From CAZIKB01 sp964539665 (GTDB lineage Bacteria > Zhuqueibacterota > Zhuqueibacteria > Oceanimicrobiales > Oceanimicrobiaceae): a stretch of 26,994 nt of DNA. The stretch is taken from contig CAZIKB010000090.1 in NCBI GenBank assembly GCA_964539665.1, positions 1 through 26,994 on the forward strand, written 5' to 3'. Position 1 is the first letter of the stretch; each line of letters starts with the position of its first letter. The position numbers and the translations under genes are program-made. The notes below the pieces were generated by a model. The model did not search any database and was not told the origin of the DNA. It worked only from the letters and a program-made list of their open reading frames with translations. Positions 15,965-23,552 of this stretch are shown here, piece by piece.

Positions 15965-18598
15965 ATGAATCAGCAGAATAAAAATTTACCACCCAGGCTC
16001 GCTCAATGGCTCGTCAGTAAGTTATCTGTTTATGAACATCGCTTCTCTCTCGCGGGGGATTTAAGGGAAACCTTTGAGTATATGACAGAAGCAGACGGAG
16101 TTAAAAAAGCAAAATTGTGGTATTGGTCACAGGCTTTGAAATCCGTTTTTCTGTACGTTCATTTGATAATCAGAGGAAATGTTGCTATGCTAAAAAACTA
16201 TGTAACAGTTGCAATCAGGAATTTCATTGAGCACAAATTATTTTCATTTATTAATGTATCCGGGCTGGCTATAGGTTTGGCCGCCTGTTTGATAATAAGA
16301 TTTTGGGTGCAGCGGGAATTGAGTTATGACCGTTTTCATGAAAATTCGGACAGAATTTATCGAGTCGAACGGGAATTATTCCGCGATAAGCTTTACAGTA
16401 GATGGCCTATTTGCGGCGGCTCTTATAAACAGGCCCTGATAGATGACTATCCTGAAATCGAAAATGCTGTGCGTATCTGGCGAAGAGAGTTTTCCATTAA
16501 AGACCAAAATAATCATGTTCACAGGCAGGGGATGTTTGCTGTGGATAATTCTATTTTTGAAATTTTCGATTTTGGTCTGGAAGCAGGCGATGAGCTGAGC
16601 GCTCTTACAAAACCTCGGACCGTGGTTTTAACCAGGGAAAGTGCACTAAAATATTTTGACACCGAAGATGTAATCGGCAAATCGCTCGCCTTTGAGTGGA
16701 ATAACGAGCCCGTTGATTTTGAGATTACGGGTATCCTGAGAAAGGTGCCGGAAAATTCGCATATCCATTTCGACATGCTGATGTCTATCTCCTCTTATCC
16801 GGACACTCAATTTAGCAGTTGGCGAAGTAATTATTTGTATACCTATATCCTGGTTACGAAAAACACTTCGAGAAGTAACCTCGAAGAGAAATTGAAAGCA
16901 TTTGTTAATCAGCGTCTTGAACCTTATTACGGGGACTTGCTCAGTCAGGGTCTTGACATTCATGAAGTGCTTAAAATGCACATCTTCCCTTTAACTGATA
17001 TCCATTTAAATCCAGGTGAAAATTGGGAAATAGAAGCGGGAGGGAATAAATCTTCGGTTTATATATTCTCGTCTATTGCAGTACTGATACTATTCATTGC
17101 CGGCGTTAATTTTGTGAATTTATCAACAGCCCGGGCCAATAAAAGAGCCAAGGAAGTGAGCTTGCGCAAAACAGTTGGCGCCGGTTTAATCCAGTTAAGG
17201 GTGCAGTTTATCCAGGAATCCGTGCTATTAGCGGGAATAGCCATGCTGCTTGCGCTTGTTCTTGTTGCGTTATTTATTCCGGCATACAATTCAATTCTTG
17301 GTGAAATGTTGTCTATGAATTTATTTTTGCAGGCGCAGACTATTATGATCCTTATCGGAATTACTCTAACTGTTGGCATATTTGCGGGTATTTATCCTGC
17401 ATTTTATCTGACAAAATTTGAACCTGCTCATGTTCTGAAGGGAGGCCTGCTGTCAGGCACCGGCAAGTCTGCCTTTCGAACAAACATGGCGGTCATTCAA
17501 TTCATCATTTCAATTAGTCTGATAATCGGCATGTTTACAGTTTACACACAGATGAAATACATACAGACCAGGTCCCTGGGATTTGATAAAGAAAATGTGG
17601 TTATCCTTCCAGTCAGAAGCAGACAGGTTGGTCAAAGTTATCAGGCGTTTCGCAACGAGCTACTGCAAAGTTCTCAAATTATGTCGCTATCTGCGTCCTC
17701 TGATATTCCCAGCGATACATATATTAGCAACACTGGATTCGCCAATCGTCAGAATCCCGATGATAATATTAATCTTTTTATTATGACAACTGATTATGAT
17801 TTTCTGGATACGTACAGGATGGAGGTGCTTACAGGACGAAAATATTCAAAAGAATTCAGTGCAGATACAGCGGGGGCAATTATGTTGAATGAAGCTGCCG
17901 TGCAAAGAATTGGCTGGACTGCTGAGGAGGCGGTAGCGAAAAAATTAGACAGGGGAGATGCGAACAATTCCGCCAATATTGTTGGGGTAGTAAAAAATTT
18001 CAATTTCAAATCTCTGCGAAGTGAAGTTGAACCGCTGGTGTTAGTACTCTATCCGGATTATATTAACGAAATTTCTATCAGAATTCAGCCCGGTGATGTC
18101 GGTAAAACTCTGGATTTCATTGAACAGAAATGGACAGAAACATTTTCCGGCGAACAGTTTGAATATAGTTTCCTGGATAATCGCATTAATCAGCTTTACG
18201 AGAATGAAAAAAGAATGCAGAATATTTTCATTGTGTTTGCCTGTCTTTCAATATCAGTTGCATGTCTTGGACTTTTTGGGCTGGCGGCTTTTATGGCAGA
18301 AGAAAGAACAAAAGAAATCGGCGTCCGCAAAGTTTTGGGAGCGTCAAGTGCAAATATTTTGACTCTTTTATCAAAGGAATTTATTAAGGTTATTACAGTC
18401 GCGTTCGTAGTGGCTGTCCCAATCTCATATTATATTATGAATAATTGGCTGCAGAATTTTGCTTATCGGGTGAATCTGGAGATGTGGTTATTTATTTTGC
18501 CCGGGATACTGGCGCTGGTAATCGCTTTGTTATCGGTAAGTTTTCAATCCCTAAAAGCAGCACGGGCAAAACCGGTGAGCGCTCTTAAATATGAATAA
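15965..18598 (+). CDS. Orphan FtsX/MacB-type ABC permease with N-terminal prefix domain (paralog 4)
   Basis: This is a fourth permease paralog, 877 aa from ATG 15965. An upstream ATG at 15884 extends the frame by 27 residues, but those codons overlap the padR gene in another frame and do not match the other paralogs, so I rejected it. The prefix differs (NLPPRLAQWLVSKLSVYEHR and AGDLRETFEYM) but keeps the GD...E pattern. Two MacB-like extracytoplasmic domains and FtsX modules follow, with KEVSLRKTVGA and KEIGVRKVLGA, and the C-terminus is KPVSALKYE. No ABC ATPase is adjacent. Remnants of other permease C-termini follow directly, so this locus once carried more copies. Confidence 0.9.
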   Translation: MNQQNKNLPPRLAQWLVSKLSVYEHRFSLAGDLRETFEYMTEADGVKKAKLWYWSQALKSVFLYVHLIIRGNVAMLKNYVTVAIRNFIEHKLFSFINVSGLAIGLAACLIIRFWVQRELSYDRFHENSDRIYRVERELFRDKLYSRWPICGGSYKQALIDDYPEIENAVRIWRREFSIKDQNNHVHRQGMFAVDNSIFEIFDFGLEAGDELSALTKPRTVVLTRESALKYFDTEDVIGKSLAFEWNNEPVDFEITGILRKVPENSHIHFDMLMSISSYPDTQFSSWRSNYLYTYILVTKNTSRSNLEEKLKAFVNQRLEPYYGDLLSQGLDIHEVLKMHIFPLTDIHLNPGENWEIEAGGNKSSVYIFSSIAVLILFIAGVNFVNLSTARANKRAKEVSLRKTVGAGLIQLRVQFIQESVLLAGIAMLLALVLVALFIPAYNSILGEMLSMNLFLQAQTIMILIGITLTVGIFAGIYPAFYLTKFEPAHVLKGGLLSGTGKSAFRTNMAVIQFIISISLIIGMFTVYTQMKYIQTRSLGFDKENVVILPVRSRQVGQSYQAFRNELLQSSQIMSLSASSDIPSDTYISNTGFANRQNPDDNINLFIMTTDYDFLDTYRMEVLTGRKYSKEFSADTAGAIMLNEAAVQRIGWTAEEAVAKKLDRGDANNSANIVGVVKNFNFKSLRSEVEPLVLVLYPDYINEISIRIQPGDVGKTLDFIEQKWTETFSGEQFEYSFLDNRINQLYENEKRMQNIFIVFACLSISVACLGLFGLAAFMAEERTKEIGVRKVLGASSANILTLLSKEFIKVITVAFVVAVPISYYIMNNWLQNFAYRVNLEMWLFILPGILALVIALLSVSFQSLKAARAKPVSALKYE

Positions 18599-18642
18599 TT
18601 GGACCTGATCGGAAACTCGCTGTAAATGTCACTTCGAATGAA

Positions 18643-18762
18643 GCTATTGGTTTTATCATCATTTTTTCTCAAACTATCAGGGCTGCACAATTAAATCCTG
18701 TAGATAGTTTGAGGAATGAGTGATATTGCAGAAAAAAGCTGTAGATTCATTGAAATATTAGC
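18643..18762 (+). pseudogene. Remnants of one or two permease C-termini
   Basis: An open stretch ending at TGA 18721-18723 translates as FSQTIRAAQLNPVDSLRNE. This matches the conserved C-terminus of the permeases in this window (FQAVKAA..NPMDSLKYE). A second piece just after it reads KAVDSLKY then TAG (18760-18762 region), again the permease tail. Neither has any upstream permease body. They look like scars of deleted tandem copies. Confidence 0.7.
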
Positions 18763-18783
18763 CTGCATTATTCATAAATTTAA

Positions 18784-18930
18784 ACCGCAAAGACGCGAAG
18801 ACCGCTAAGCTATTTTTCTTACATTTAATCTTAAAATCAGATTTAATGAATACGCAAATATCAACAACGTGTACAGAATACATAACTATTTGTTATTATG
18901 TGGTCTTTGCGTCCTTTGCGCCTTTGCGGT
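18784..18930. repeat. Long-spaced inverted repeat of CGCAAAG-type units
   Basis: ACCGCAAAGACGCGAAGACC (18784-18803) is matched by GGTCTTTGCG...CTTTGCGGT (18902-18930) across an A+T-rich spacer of about 100 bp. Each arm contains tandem CTTTGCG-type units. Similar CTTTGCG arrays are widespread dispersed intergenic repeats in bacteria. No coding frame is evident inside. Confidence 0.65.
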
Positions 18931-18966
18931 GAATAATTCAGGTTACAAAATAATATGATAAATTTT

Positions 18967-19230
18967 CTAAATTCCAACGGTTTCTTTCTTCTGTGAAGGA
19001 GCATGTTTTATACCAAGCAAGCCATCGATTGATAAATCTTCATCTAATAATGGCCAATGTAAACCATATCCTGAAGGTGAAATTTCAGATCTCCCTCTTT
19101 CTATTTCGGACGCATTTAATAACCTTTTTGAAATTTTTTCTGTTAGAATAACATATTCTTTACCGTCTACTTTTAAATACATGCTATTTTTTTTAAATTC
19201 AATTTTCTGAACATCATGTATTTTTTTCAT
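18967..19230 (-). CDS. DUF2442-family protein
   Basis: This 87-aa protein matches the DUF2442 pattern. It has an N-terminal beta segment with VDGKEYVILTEKISKRLLNA, then SPSGYGLHWPLLDEDLSIDG and LLGIKHA near the C-terminus. DUF2442 proteins are small, of unknown function, and frequently lie beside toxin-antitoxin genes, often next to DUF4160, which is absent here. AAGGAAAAAG precedes the ATG by a few nt. It is the last gene of the leftward run vapB-vapC-DUF2442, 35 nt after vapC, so it is probably co-transcribed. Confidence 0.85.
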   Translation of the reverse strand: MKKIHDVQKIEFKKNSMYLKVDGKEYVILTEKISKRLLNASEIERGRSEISPSGYGLHWPLLDEDLSIDGLLGIKHAPSQKKETVGI

Positions 19231-19265
19231 TTATCTTTTTCCTTTTGATAGTTCTCTTAAATGAG

Positions 19266-19622
19266 CTATACAGAGATTTCAAGCTCATTAGCCACGGAAT
19301 GCAATCGTTTATCTTTAGTCCACAAACCACACTGTGTCATCATTGCTGAAGTAAGAAGGTGCATATCAATCCAACCCAGGCCGCGGCTAAACAGACGATT
19401 ACTCTCAACGAGAGCTAATACGTCCGAGTGATTGGCGACTTGAACCTCTGGCAAAGCCTTAAACAAGCGTAAAATTTCGTTGCGGTTTTCAAGATTACCA
19501 CATGCAAGCTCTCCGATTACAAATGGATGGCATAAAACGCCACCTTCATTAAGCTCTTTAATCAAACGATTGAGCCCGTTTTTTAGATGATCGATCCAGA
19601 CTGAGGTGTCGACTAAAATCAT
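19266..19622 (-). CDS. vapC: VapC-type PIN-domain ribonuclease toxin
   Basis: This 118-aa PIN-domain protein carries the four expected acidic residues: D5 (MILVDTSVWID), E38 (VIGELACG), D86 (GWIDMHLLTSAM) and D104 (LWTKDKRL). PIN toxins of VapBC modules cut RNA in a Mg-dependent way, typically tRNA or rRNA, and are neutralised by VapB. The start codon overlaps the end of the antitoxin gene by 4 nt (ATGA), the usual arrangement. Length and motifs look complete, so it is likely active. Confidence 0.93.
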   Translation of the reverse strand: MILVDTSVWIDHLKNGLNRLIKELNEGGVLCHPFVIGELACGNLENRNEILRLFKALPEVQVANHSDVLALVESNRLFSRGLGWIDMHLLTSAMMTQCGLWTKDKRLHSVANELEISV

Positions 19623-19819
19623 ACCCCAGTTCCTGTGCGGCGCCGAGGAATTGAAAGTAAGCCCTTTTCACTGCCGCCAAGCTCGGCTAACCGTCGAGCG
19701 CTTTCAAGGGAAATTAATGCCTCCAGTCCTCGACGCACCAATGATGTTTTCTCTTTAATACCAGTGAGCTTTGCAGCACGAACTAATAAATCGTCATCAA
19801 TGTTTAAGGTAGTTTTCAT
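19619..19819 (-). CDS. vapB: VapB-type antitoxin
   Basis: The 66-aa product starts at ATG 19819, giving MKTTLNIDDDLLVRAAKLTG. This is the type II VapB (DUF2191/RHH-like) N-terminus, a ribbon-helix-helix DNA-binding segment. The C-terminal part (SARRLAELGGSEKGLLSIPRRR) is the disordered toxin-binding tail, rich in basic residues. An in-frame ATG five codons upstream is open, but the family start pattern favours 19819. The operator-like repeat just upstream supports autoregulation. Confidence 0.9.
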   Translation of the reverse strand: MKTTLNIDDDLLVRAAKLTGIKEKTSLVRRGLEALISLESARRLAELGGSEKGLLSIPRRRTGTGV

Positions 19820-19828
19820 AAAATGAAA

Positions 19829-19845
19829 ATGCACATTTTATGCAT
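19829..19845 (-). promoter_or_regulatory. Candidate VapB operator
   Basis: ATGCA (19829-19833) and TGCAT (19841-19845) form a perfect inverted repeat 10 nt upstream of the vapB start codon. Ribbon-helix-helix antitoxins bind such short palindromes near their own promoter. Short palindromes also arise by chance in A+T-rich DNA. Confidence 0.35.
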
Positions 19846-19885
19846 ATAAATCAAGTAAAATTTGTATTTCACCAATCCTCACTGT

Positions 19886-19950
19886 ATGAGAAAATCGATC
19901 CCATGATTTTTTTTCTGAGACCTCATGATAATACTCTCCTGTCAGCCAGG
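19886..19950 (+). pseudogene. Internal fragment of a permease gene
   Basis: The segment starting ATGAGAAAATCGATCCCATG closely matches 9608-9669 inside permease paralog 2 (encoding HEKIDPMVFFLRP...LSARI), with only a few substitutions and no flanking permease sequence. It carries stop codons and an altered frame soon after. It is a scrap of a deleted permease copy, on the far side of the vapBC-DUF2442 island from the remnants at 18643-18762. Confidence 0.75.
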
Positions 19951-20391
19951 ATTATTATAGTTGGCTGATTTTATTTTTTAAAACTTTTGCAGCATAGCTA
20001 TTCTTTCTATAATCCGCAATATTTTTCTTGACAACATTAAACTTATTACTTATCTTTAACAACAATTCAAAATACTTAACATCATAGGAGTCGATGTTAT
20101 CTCATTCTTAGAGTTTTTCTTTCTGAACCTGCATCTAACTAACTGATTCTGATTCTCGCATATATATAGGGGATAACATTAGCATTACTAAAAAGTCATT
20201 AAATTGTGATCTAAGATGATTAGAAGTGGTTTTGGCCTATTTATTATGATCAAAACTTTCTGTTTATAGAAATATTAAAATTCGTTCTAGTTGAAGACAT
20301 GTTTCTATATTTAGAAATATAGTAAACGTTCTATAAACCGCTCAATACTAATGTTACGCATTAAATGAATTCCAAAATATGAGGTGTTACA
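19951..20391. other. A+T-rich intergenic region upstream of the NA37 gene
   Basis: About 440 bp with no credible ORF. Its right part holds the direct repeats and palindrome listed separately. The rest is plain A+T-rich DNA in which I see nothing further. Confidence 0.5.
20268..20333 (+). promoter_or_regulatory. Paired direct repeats and palindrome upstream of the NA37 gene
   Basis: AGAAATAT followed after 6-7 nt by CGTTCTA occurs twice, at 20268-20289 and 20313-20333. The second copy lies within a palindrome, CTATATTTAGAAATATAG (20305-20322). The spacing between copies is about 45 bp. A two-part site repeated before the start at 20392 suggests binding of a regulator, or of the NA37 protein itself. 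Confidence 0.5.
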
Positions 20392-21396
20392 ATGGTAATT
20401 AATAATTCCATAATTCATAGGTTAGAAAAACATAGAAATGAACAATCGATTTTGAGTACACGTAATTCTGTCTCTGAGATTTCAGAAGCACTTGAAAAGT
20501 TACTACGTGAAATAAGAAAAGTATATCGAGAAAGAACAGGAAAGGCATACGGTGCTTTCCAAAATGATTTAGTTTCATATCCATTTAGCTTATTATTAAA
20601 AAATCATTTGGAAGGAACTTCAGATTTTGTTAATTTTACAAAAGATTCTATGAATCTGTTTAAAAGTAAAATCGATCCAGCTAATTTGGCAACTGGTGGC
20701 TATGTTCTATTCATTCATTACTCAATAAATGAAGTAAATTATTTGATGATAGTTATGTTAAATGACAAAAGCGGAATCACAATTAACGATGAGACCTTGG
20801 ATATTTTAGATACAACACATTTAGATTTAGAACATTTACATTTAGCAGCGAGACTAGACATTGAAGCTTGGGATAGTGGAGATTCGGAAAAATACATATC
20901 ATTTGTTAAAGGGAGAAAATCCGGAGAAAGTGTTTCGGTTTATTTTAGAGAGTTTTTAGGATGTACTGATTACACTGATTCAAAAGAACAATCACAAACT
21001 TTATTAAAAGTAATTGACAATTATTGTGATGAAAAAGATTTTGACAGTACACATACTCTAAACCTAAAATCCAAAGTATTTGACTATTGTGAAAATAAAA
21101 GGAAAGATAAAGAGCCAATTTATTTAGAAGATTTATCTCATATTATTAATGAAGAAGAACCAAATGAATTTTTAGAATATGCAAATTCTGAAGAATTTTC
21201 GCTAAGCACTGGTTTTGAACCACATAGAGATACAATTAAACGTCTTCGTAGAATTTTTGGAAAAGATAAAAAATTGACATTAAGTTTTGATACTGATTTA
21301 CTTGGAAATAGAATTATCTATGATCAAAATGAAGAAAGTCTTCTGATTCGAGAGTTACCTAATGACTTAAAAATACAGTTAGATGAGATGTCGTGA
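20392..21396 (+). CDS. NA37-family nucleoid-associated protein (YejK/NdpA-like)
   Basis: This 334-aa protein is recognisable along its length as a 37-kDa nucleoid-associated protein family member. It has KAYGAF (51-56), TGGYVLFIHY (101-110), NYLMIVMLND (116-125), LHLAARLDIEAW (149-160), YISFVKGRKSG (168-178) and YFREFLGC (184-191). A conserved C-terminal FGKDKKLTLSFDTDLLGNRI follows. YejK binds DNA and associates with the bacterial nucleoid; its exact role is unclear. ATG 20392 gives the family start, with GAGGTG upstream. The next gene overlaps by 4 nt. Pairing with a membrane protein rather than standing alone is unlike the enterobacterial yejK context. Confidence 0.88.
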   Translation: MVINNSIIHRLEKHRNEQSILSTRNSVSEISEALEKLLREIRKVYRERTGKAYGAFQNDLVSYPFSLLLKNHLEGTSDFVNFTKDSMNLFKSKIDPANLATGGYVLFIHYSINEVNYLMIVMLNDKSGITINDETLDILDTTHLDLEHLHLAARLDIEAWDSGDSEKYISFVKGRKSGESVSVYFREFLGCTDYTDSKEQSQTLLKVIDNYCDEKDFDSTHTLNLKSKVFDYCENKRKDKEPIYLEDLSHIINEEEPNEFLEYANSEEFSLSTGFEPHRDTIKRLRRIFGKDKKLTLSFDTDLLGNRIIYDQNEESLLIRELPNDLKIQLDEMS

Positions 21397-22619
21397 TTTC
21401 TAAAGGAGAAAAACTTTCTTTAACTCTGTCAATCTTTCAGAAGATGACAAATATTTCTTGGGATGGTGGTGAAATAGAAGGTAATATTGTTTTAACTCAA
21501 GAAATAAATGAGATTATTTTTCAATTAGAAATCCATAACCTAATCTATCCTACCATTAAGTTGGCAGATAGAGAGCTTACTATAACGGAATTAAAAAGTG
21601 ATGGAATTGTTAATAGAGAATGCAAAATAAAACTTCATCCTCCGCGGTTTTCGAATGGTTCGCTCTTTTTTGCTAAAGATTTAGATGATTTATTTTCAAT
21701 AACTCGGTATCAATTTGAGGAGCCTGATCAATATTTTATTGCAAGATATAATTTTCAAAAAGGACAGAAAAATATCCCACCTGAAATTAACAAATATGTA
21801 CAAATTGTAAAATTGATTACATTGTTAAAAGATATTTGTGATCACCATGAAATTAAATCAGGGCAATTAAGATTAATATTTTTATGTAAAAACAAACTGG
21901 AACTTCCAATCCAATATAATATTGATGATACAAATCAAATTAATAATCTTGACAGTCTAATTCATGGACTAAAAAGTGAACCTCATAACGATCAAAAAGT
22001 TGAAATTTTCCGTTCTGTCTTATTTGAAGTTTTAATTAATATCAATTCGAACGAAAGATTTAAACATCTACTTTTTTGTTTTGAAGATTTATTGAAAAGA
22101 TTTAAGGATAATTATCAGCTTTTCTTAAGTGAATTTTCTTTTGAAAAAATTCGTGAAGAAATTGAAGAACGGAATTTAGAATTTACTTCAAAATTAAACA
22201 AAATATTTTCAGAGATACAAAATAAAATATTAACTATACCGATTGCACTTGTAATTATTGGTAGTCAGTTTGAAAATGAAAACAAAATAACTTTAAAAAA
22301 TACCTTGATACTATTTGGTGCAATTGTATTTTCTACTTTAATGTTTATCCTTTTATCAAATCAAAACCAATCATTACGGGCTATAAAAGATTCACTTGAA
22401 GCACAGAGAGAAAGATTCAGACTTAAATATGCTTCACTATTTGATGAATTTGAAAATACCTATGATAAATTAGAAAAGAGATATAAAAAACAATTAATAT
22501 TCCTTAAGGGGATATTTGTGATAGTGTTAGTTTCATTAATATTAACACTAATTATTTATATTTATTATTCACCAGAAATTATTAATATTTTTAACTTTAT
22601 ATCAACGGATAATACATAA
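21393..22619 (+). CDS. Unknown protein with soluble N-terminus and three membrane segments, partner of NA37 protein
   Basis: This 408-aa protein starts with GTG at 21393, in a GTGA overlap with the NA37 stop. That implies strict translational coupling. A later ATG at codon 18 is an alternative start. Residues 1-270 look soluble and mixed alpha/beta, with no motif that I recognise. Hydrophobic segments follow at about 276-291, 301-321 and 368-392, with a charged helical, possibly coiled-coil, stretch at 325-365. The protein would be anchored in the inner membrane with a large cytoplasmic domain. The pair could work as a DNA-side sensor and a membrane effector; this is inference. No known family is recognised. 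Confidence 0.82.
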   Translation: MISKGEKLSLTLSIFQKMTNISWDGGEIEGNIVLTQEINEIIFQLEIHNLIYPTIKLADRELTITELKSDGIVNRECKIKLHPPRFSNGSLFFAKDLDDLFSITRYQFEEPDQYFIARYNFQKGQKNIPPEINKYVQIVKLITLLKDICDHHEIKSGQLRLIFLCKNKLELPIQYNIDDTNQINNLDSLIHGLKSEPHNDQKVEIFRSVLFEVLININSNERFKHLLFCFEDLLKRFKDNYQLFLSEFSFEKIREEIEERNLEFTSKLNKIFSEIQNKILTIPIALVIIGSQFENENKITLKNTLILFGAIVFSTLMFILLSNQNQSLRAIKDSLEAQRERFRLKYASLFDEFENTYDKLEKRYKKQLIFLKGIFVIVLVSLILTLIIYIYYSPEIINIFNFISTDNT

Positions 22620-22775
22620 ACCATTGTTCCACCCGAACCAAACAACTCCTTGCTTTTGGGTATCTAAGTCCTGTTTTGGAGCAGGTTTTGTGGTTTCTAT
22701 CATGTTCATCTCCTGCTGTTTGGTCGTTTGAACATCGGCCGTTGTGTGTAAAAATGATTCCGAATTATTTAACAT
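22602..22775 (-). CDS. Possible small ORF, convergent with the preceding gene
   Basis: A 57-codon leftward frame gives MLNNSESFLHTTADVQTTKQ and continues with a Pro/Lys/Gln-rich stretch, then WFGWNNG and a stop. Its middle has a higher G+C content than the neighbouring genes. No good ribosome-binding site precedes the ATG, and its end overlaps the 3' end of the 408-aa gene. It may be a gene fragment or chance. Confidence 0.25.
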   Translation of the reverse strand: MLNNSESFLHTTADVQTTKQQEMNMIETTKPAPKQDLDTQKQGVVWFGWNNGLCIIR

Positions 22776-22852
22776 TCTTTAGCAATCGATTCAGAAATTT
22801 TAGTGTTCTCTTCAAGGCAGTATTTTACTGAAAAGGAAGGAGACTAAATATT

Positions 22853-23551
22853 ATGAAAACCTCGACAATTCCAGTTGATTACTTAATCATCGGGACACAG
22901 AGCAGCATTTGGATCTTTTTTATCCTGGCATCAATAAATAGCATCGTCAAATCTGACAGTACATTAGAATACTTGCATGATACTATGCTTAATAATGTCA
23001 GCGGCAACAATTCACTTTTGTATGCTTTTGCGGCAACTGCTTTAGTTTACACAATCGGAGTCATAACAAATGATATATATAGATATTGGATATTCAAGAA
23101 CAAATGGATTGGGAGCAATTGGGACATCAGGTGGCTCAACTGGCTTAAGAAAATTCACGAAGATAAAATACTTGATGATTACATTATTAACAACAAGAAA
23201 GAGAAAATAGACTTGAATGGTGTGCTCAATTATGTCTATCTTCACAAACAATATTTAGCTGAAAGGTTTGATAACTGGAAATCTAGAAAGAACCTCATAC
23301 TTCGTAATACTTTTGTTAATTTCATGTTTATTGGGATTTCCATTATTCCATTTACATACGCTGAATTTCGAACCTATAGACCTAGTCTTGAGTTAATTCT
23401 CATAATTATTGCAATTTGGGGATTCGCCATAGTGGCCATTATAAGATGGAGGGCAAGAATCAAAAAGTATTATTCGGATTTGTATGGTATCTATGAACAA
23501 TTGGATCCAACAATCCAAGAAAAATTATTCTTAAAAGAAAAAGAGCGGTAA
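22853..23551 (+). CDS. Unknown four-helix membrane protein, first gene of the receptor operon
   Basis: This 232-aa protein has membrane segments near residues 10-32, 54-72, 152-170 and 178-198. A charged cytoplasmic-looking loop of about 80 residues (73-150) is rich in Lys, Asp and Trp. AAGGAAGGAG, a strong ribosome-binding sequence, lies upstream of the ATG. The next gene, a TonB-dependent receptor, starts 1 nt after its stop, so the two are co-transcribed. The family is not recognised. Nothing suggests an ABC or channel signature. A role as an accessory of the uptake system is inferred from position only. Confidence 0.8.
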   Translation: MKTSTIPVDYLIIGTQSSIWIFFILASINSIVKSDSTLEYLHDTMLNNVSGNNSLLYAFAATALVYTIGVITNDIYRYWIFKNKWIGSNWDIRWLNWLKKIHEDKILDDYIINNKKEKIDLNGVLNYVYLHKQYLAERFDNWKSRKNLILRNTFVNFMFIGISIIPFTYAEFRTYRPSLELILIIIAIWGFAIVAIIRWRARIKKYYSDLYGIYEQLDPTIQEKLFLKEKER

Positions 23552-23552
23552 A

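Noticed and set aside
20305..20322. Palindrome as a CRISPR or terminator element
   Set aside because: A single short A+T-rich palindrome upstream of a gene, with no array and no T-tract in a terminator position.
22620..22852. Cobalamin or thiamine riboswitch before the receptor operon
   Set aside because: None of the conserved box sequences was visible; a covariance search could still find a divergent one.
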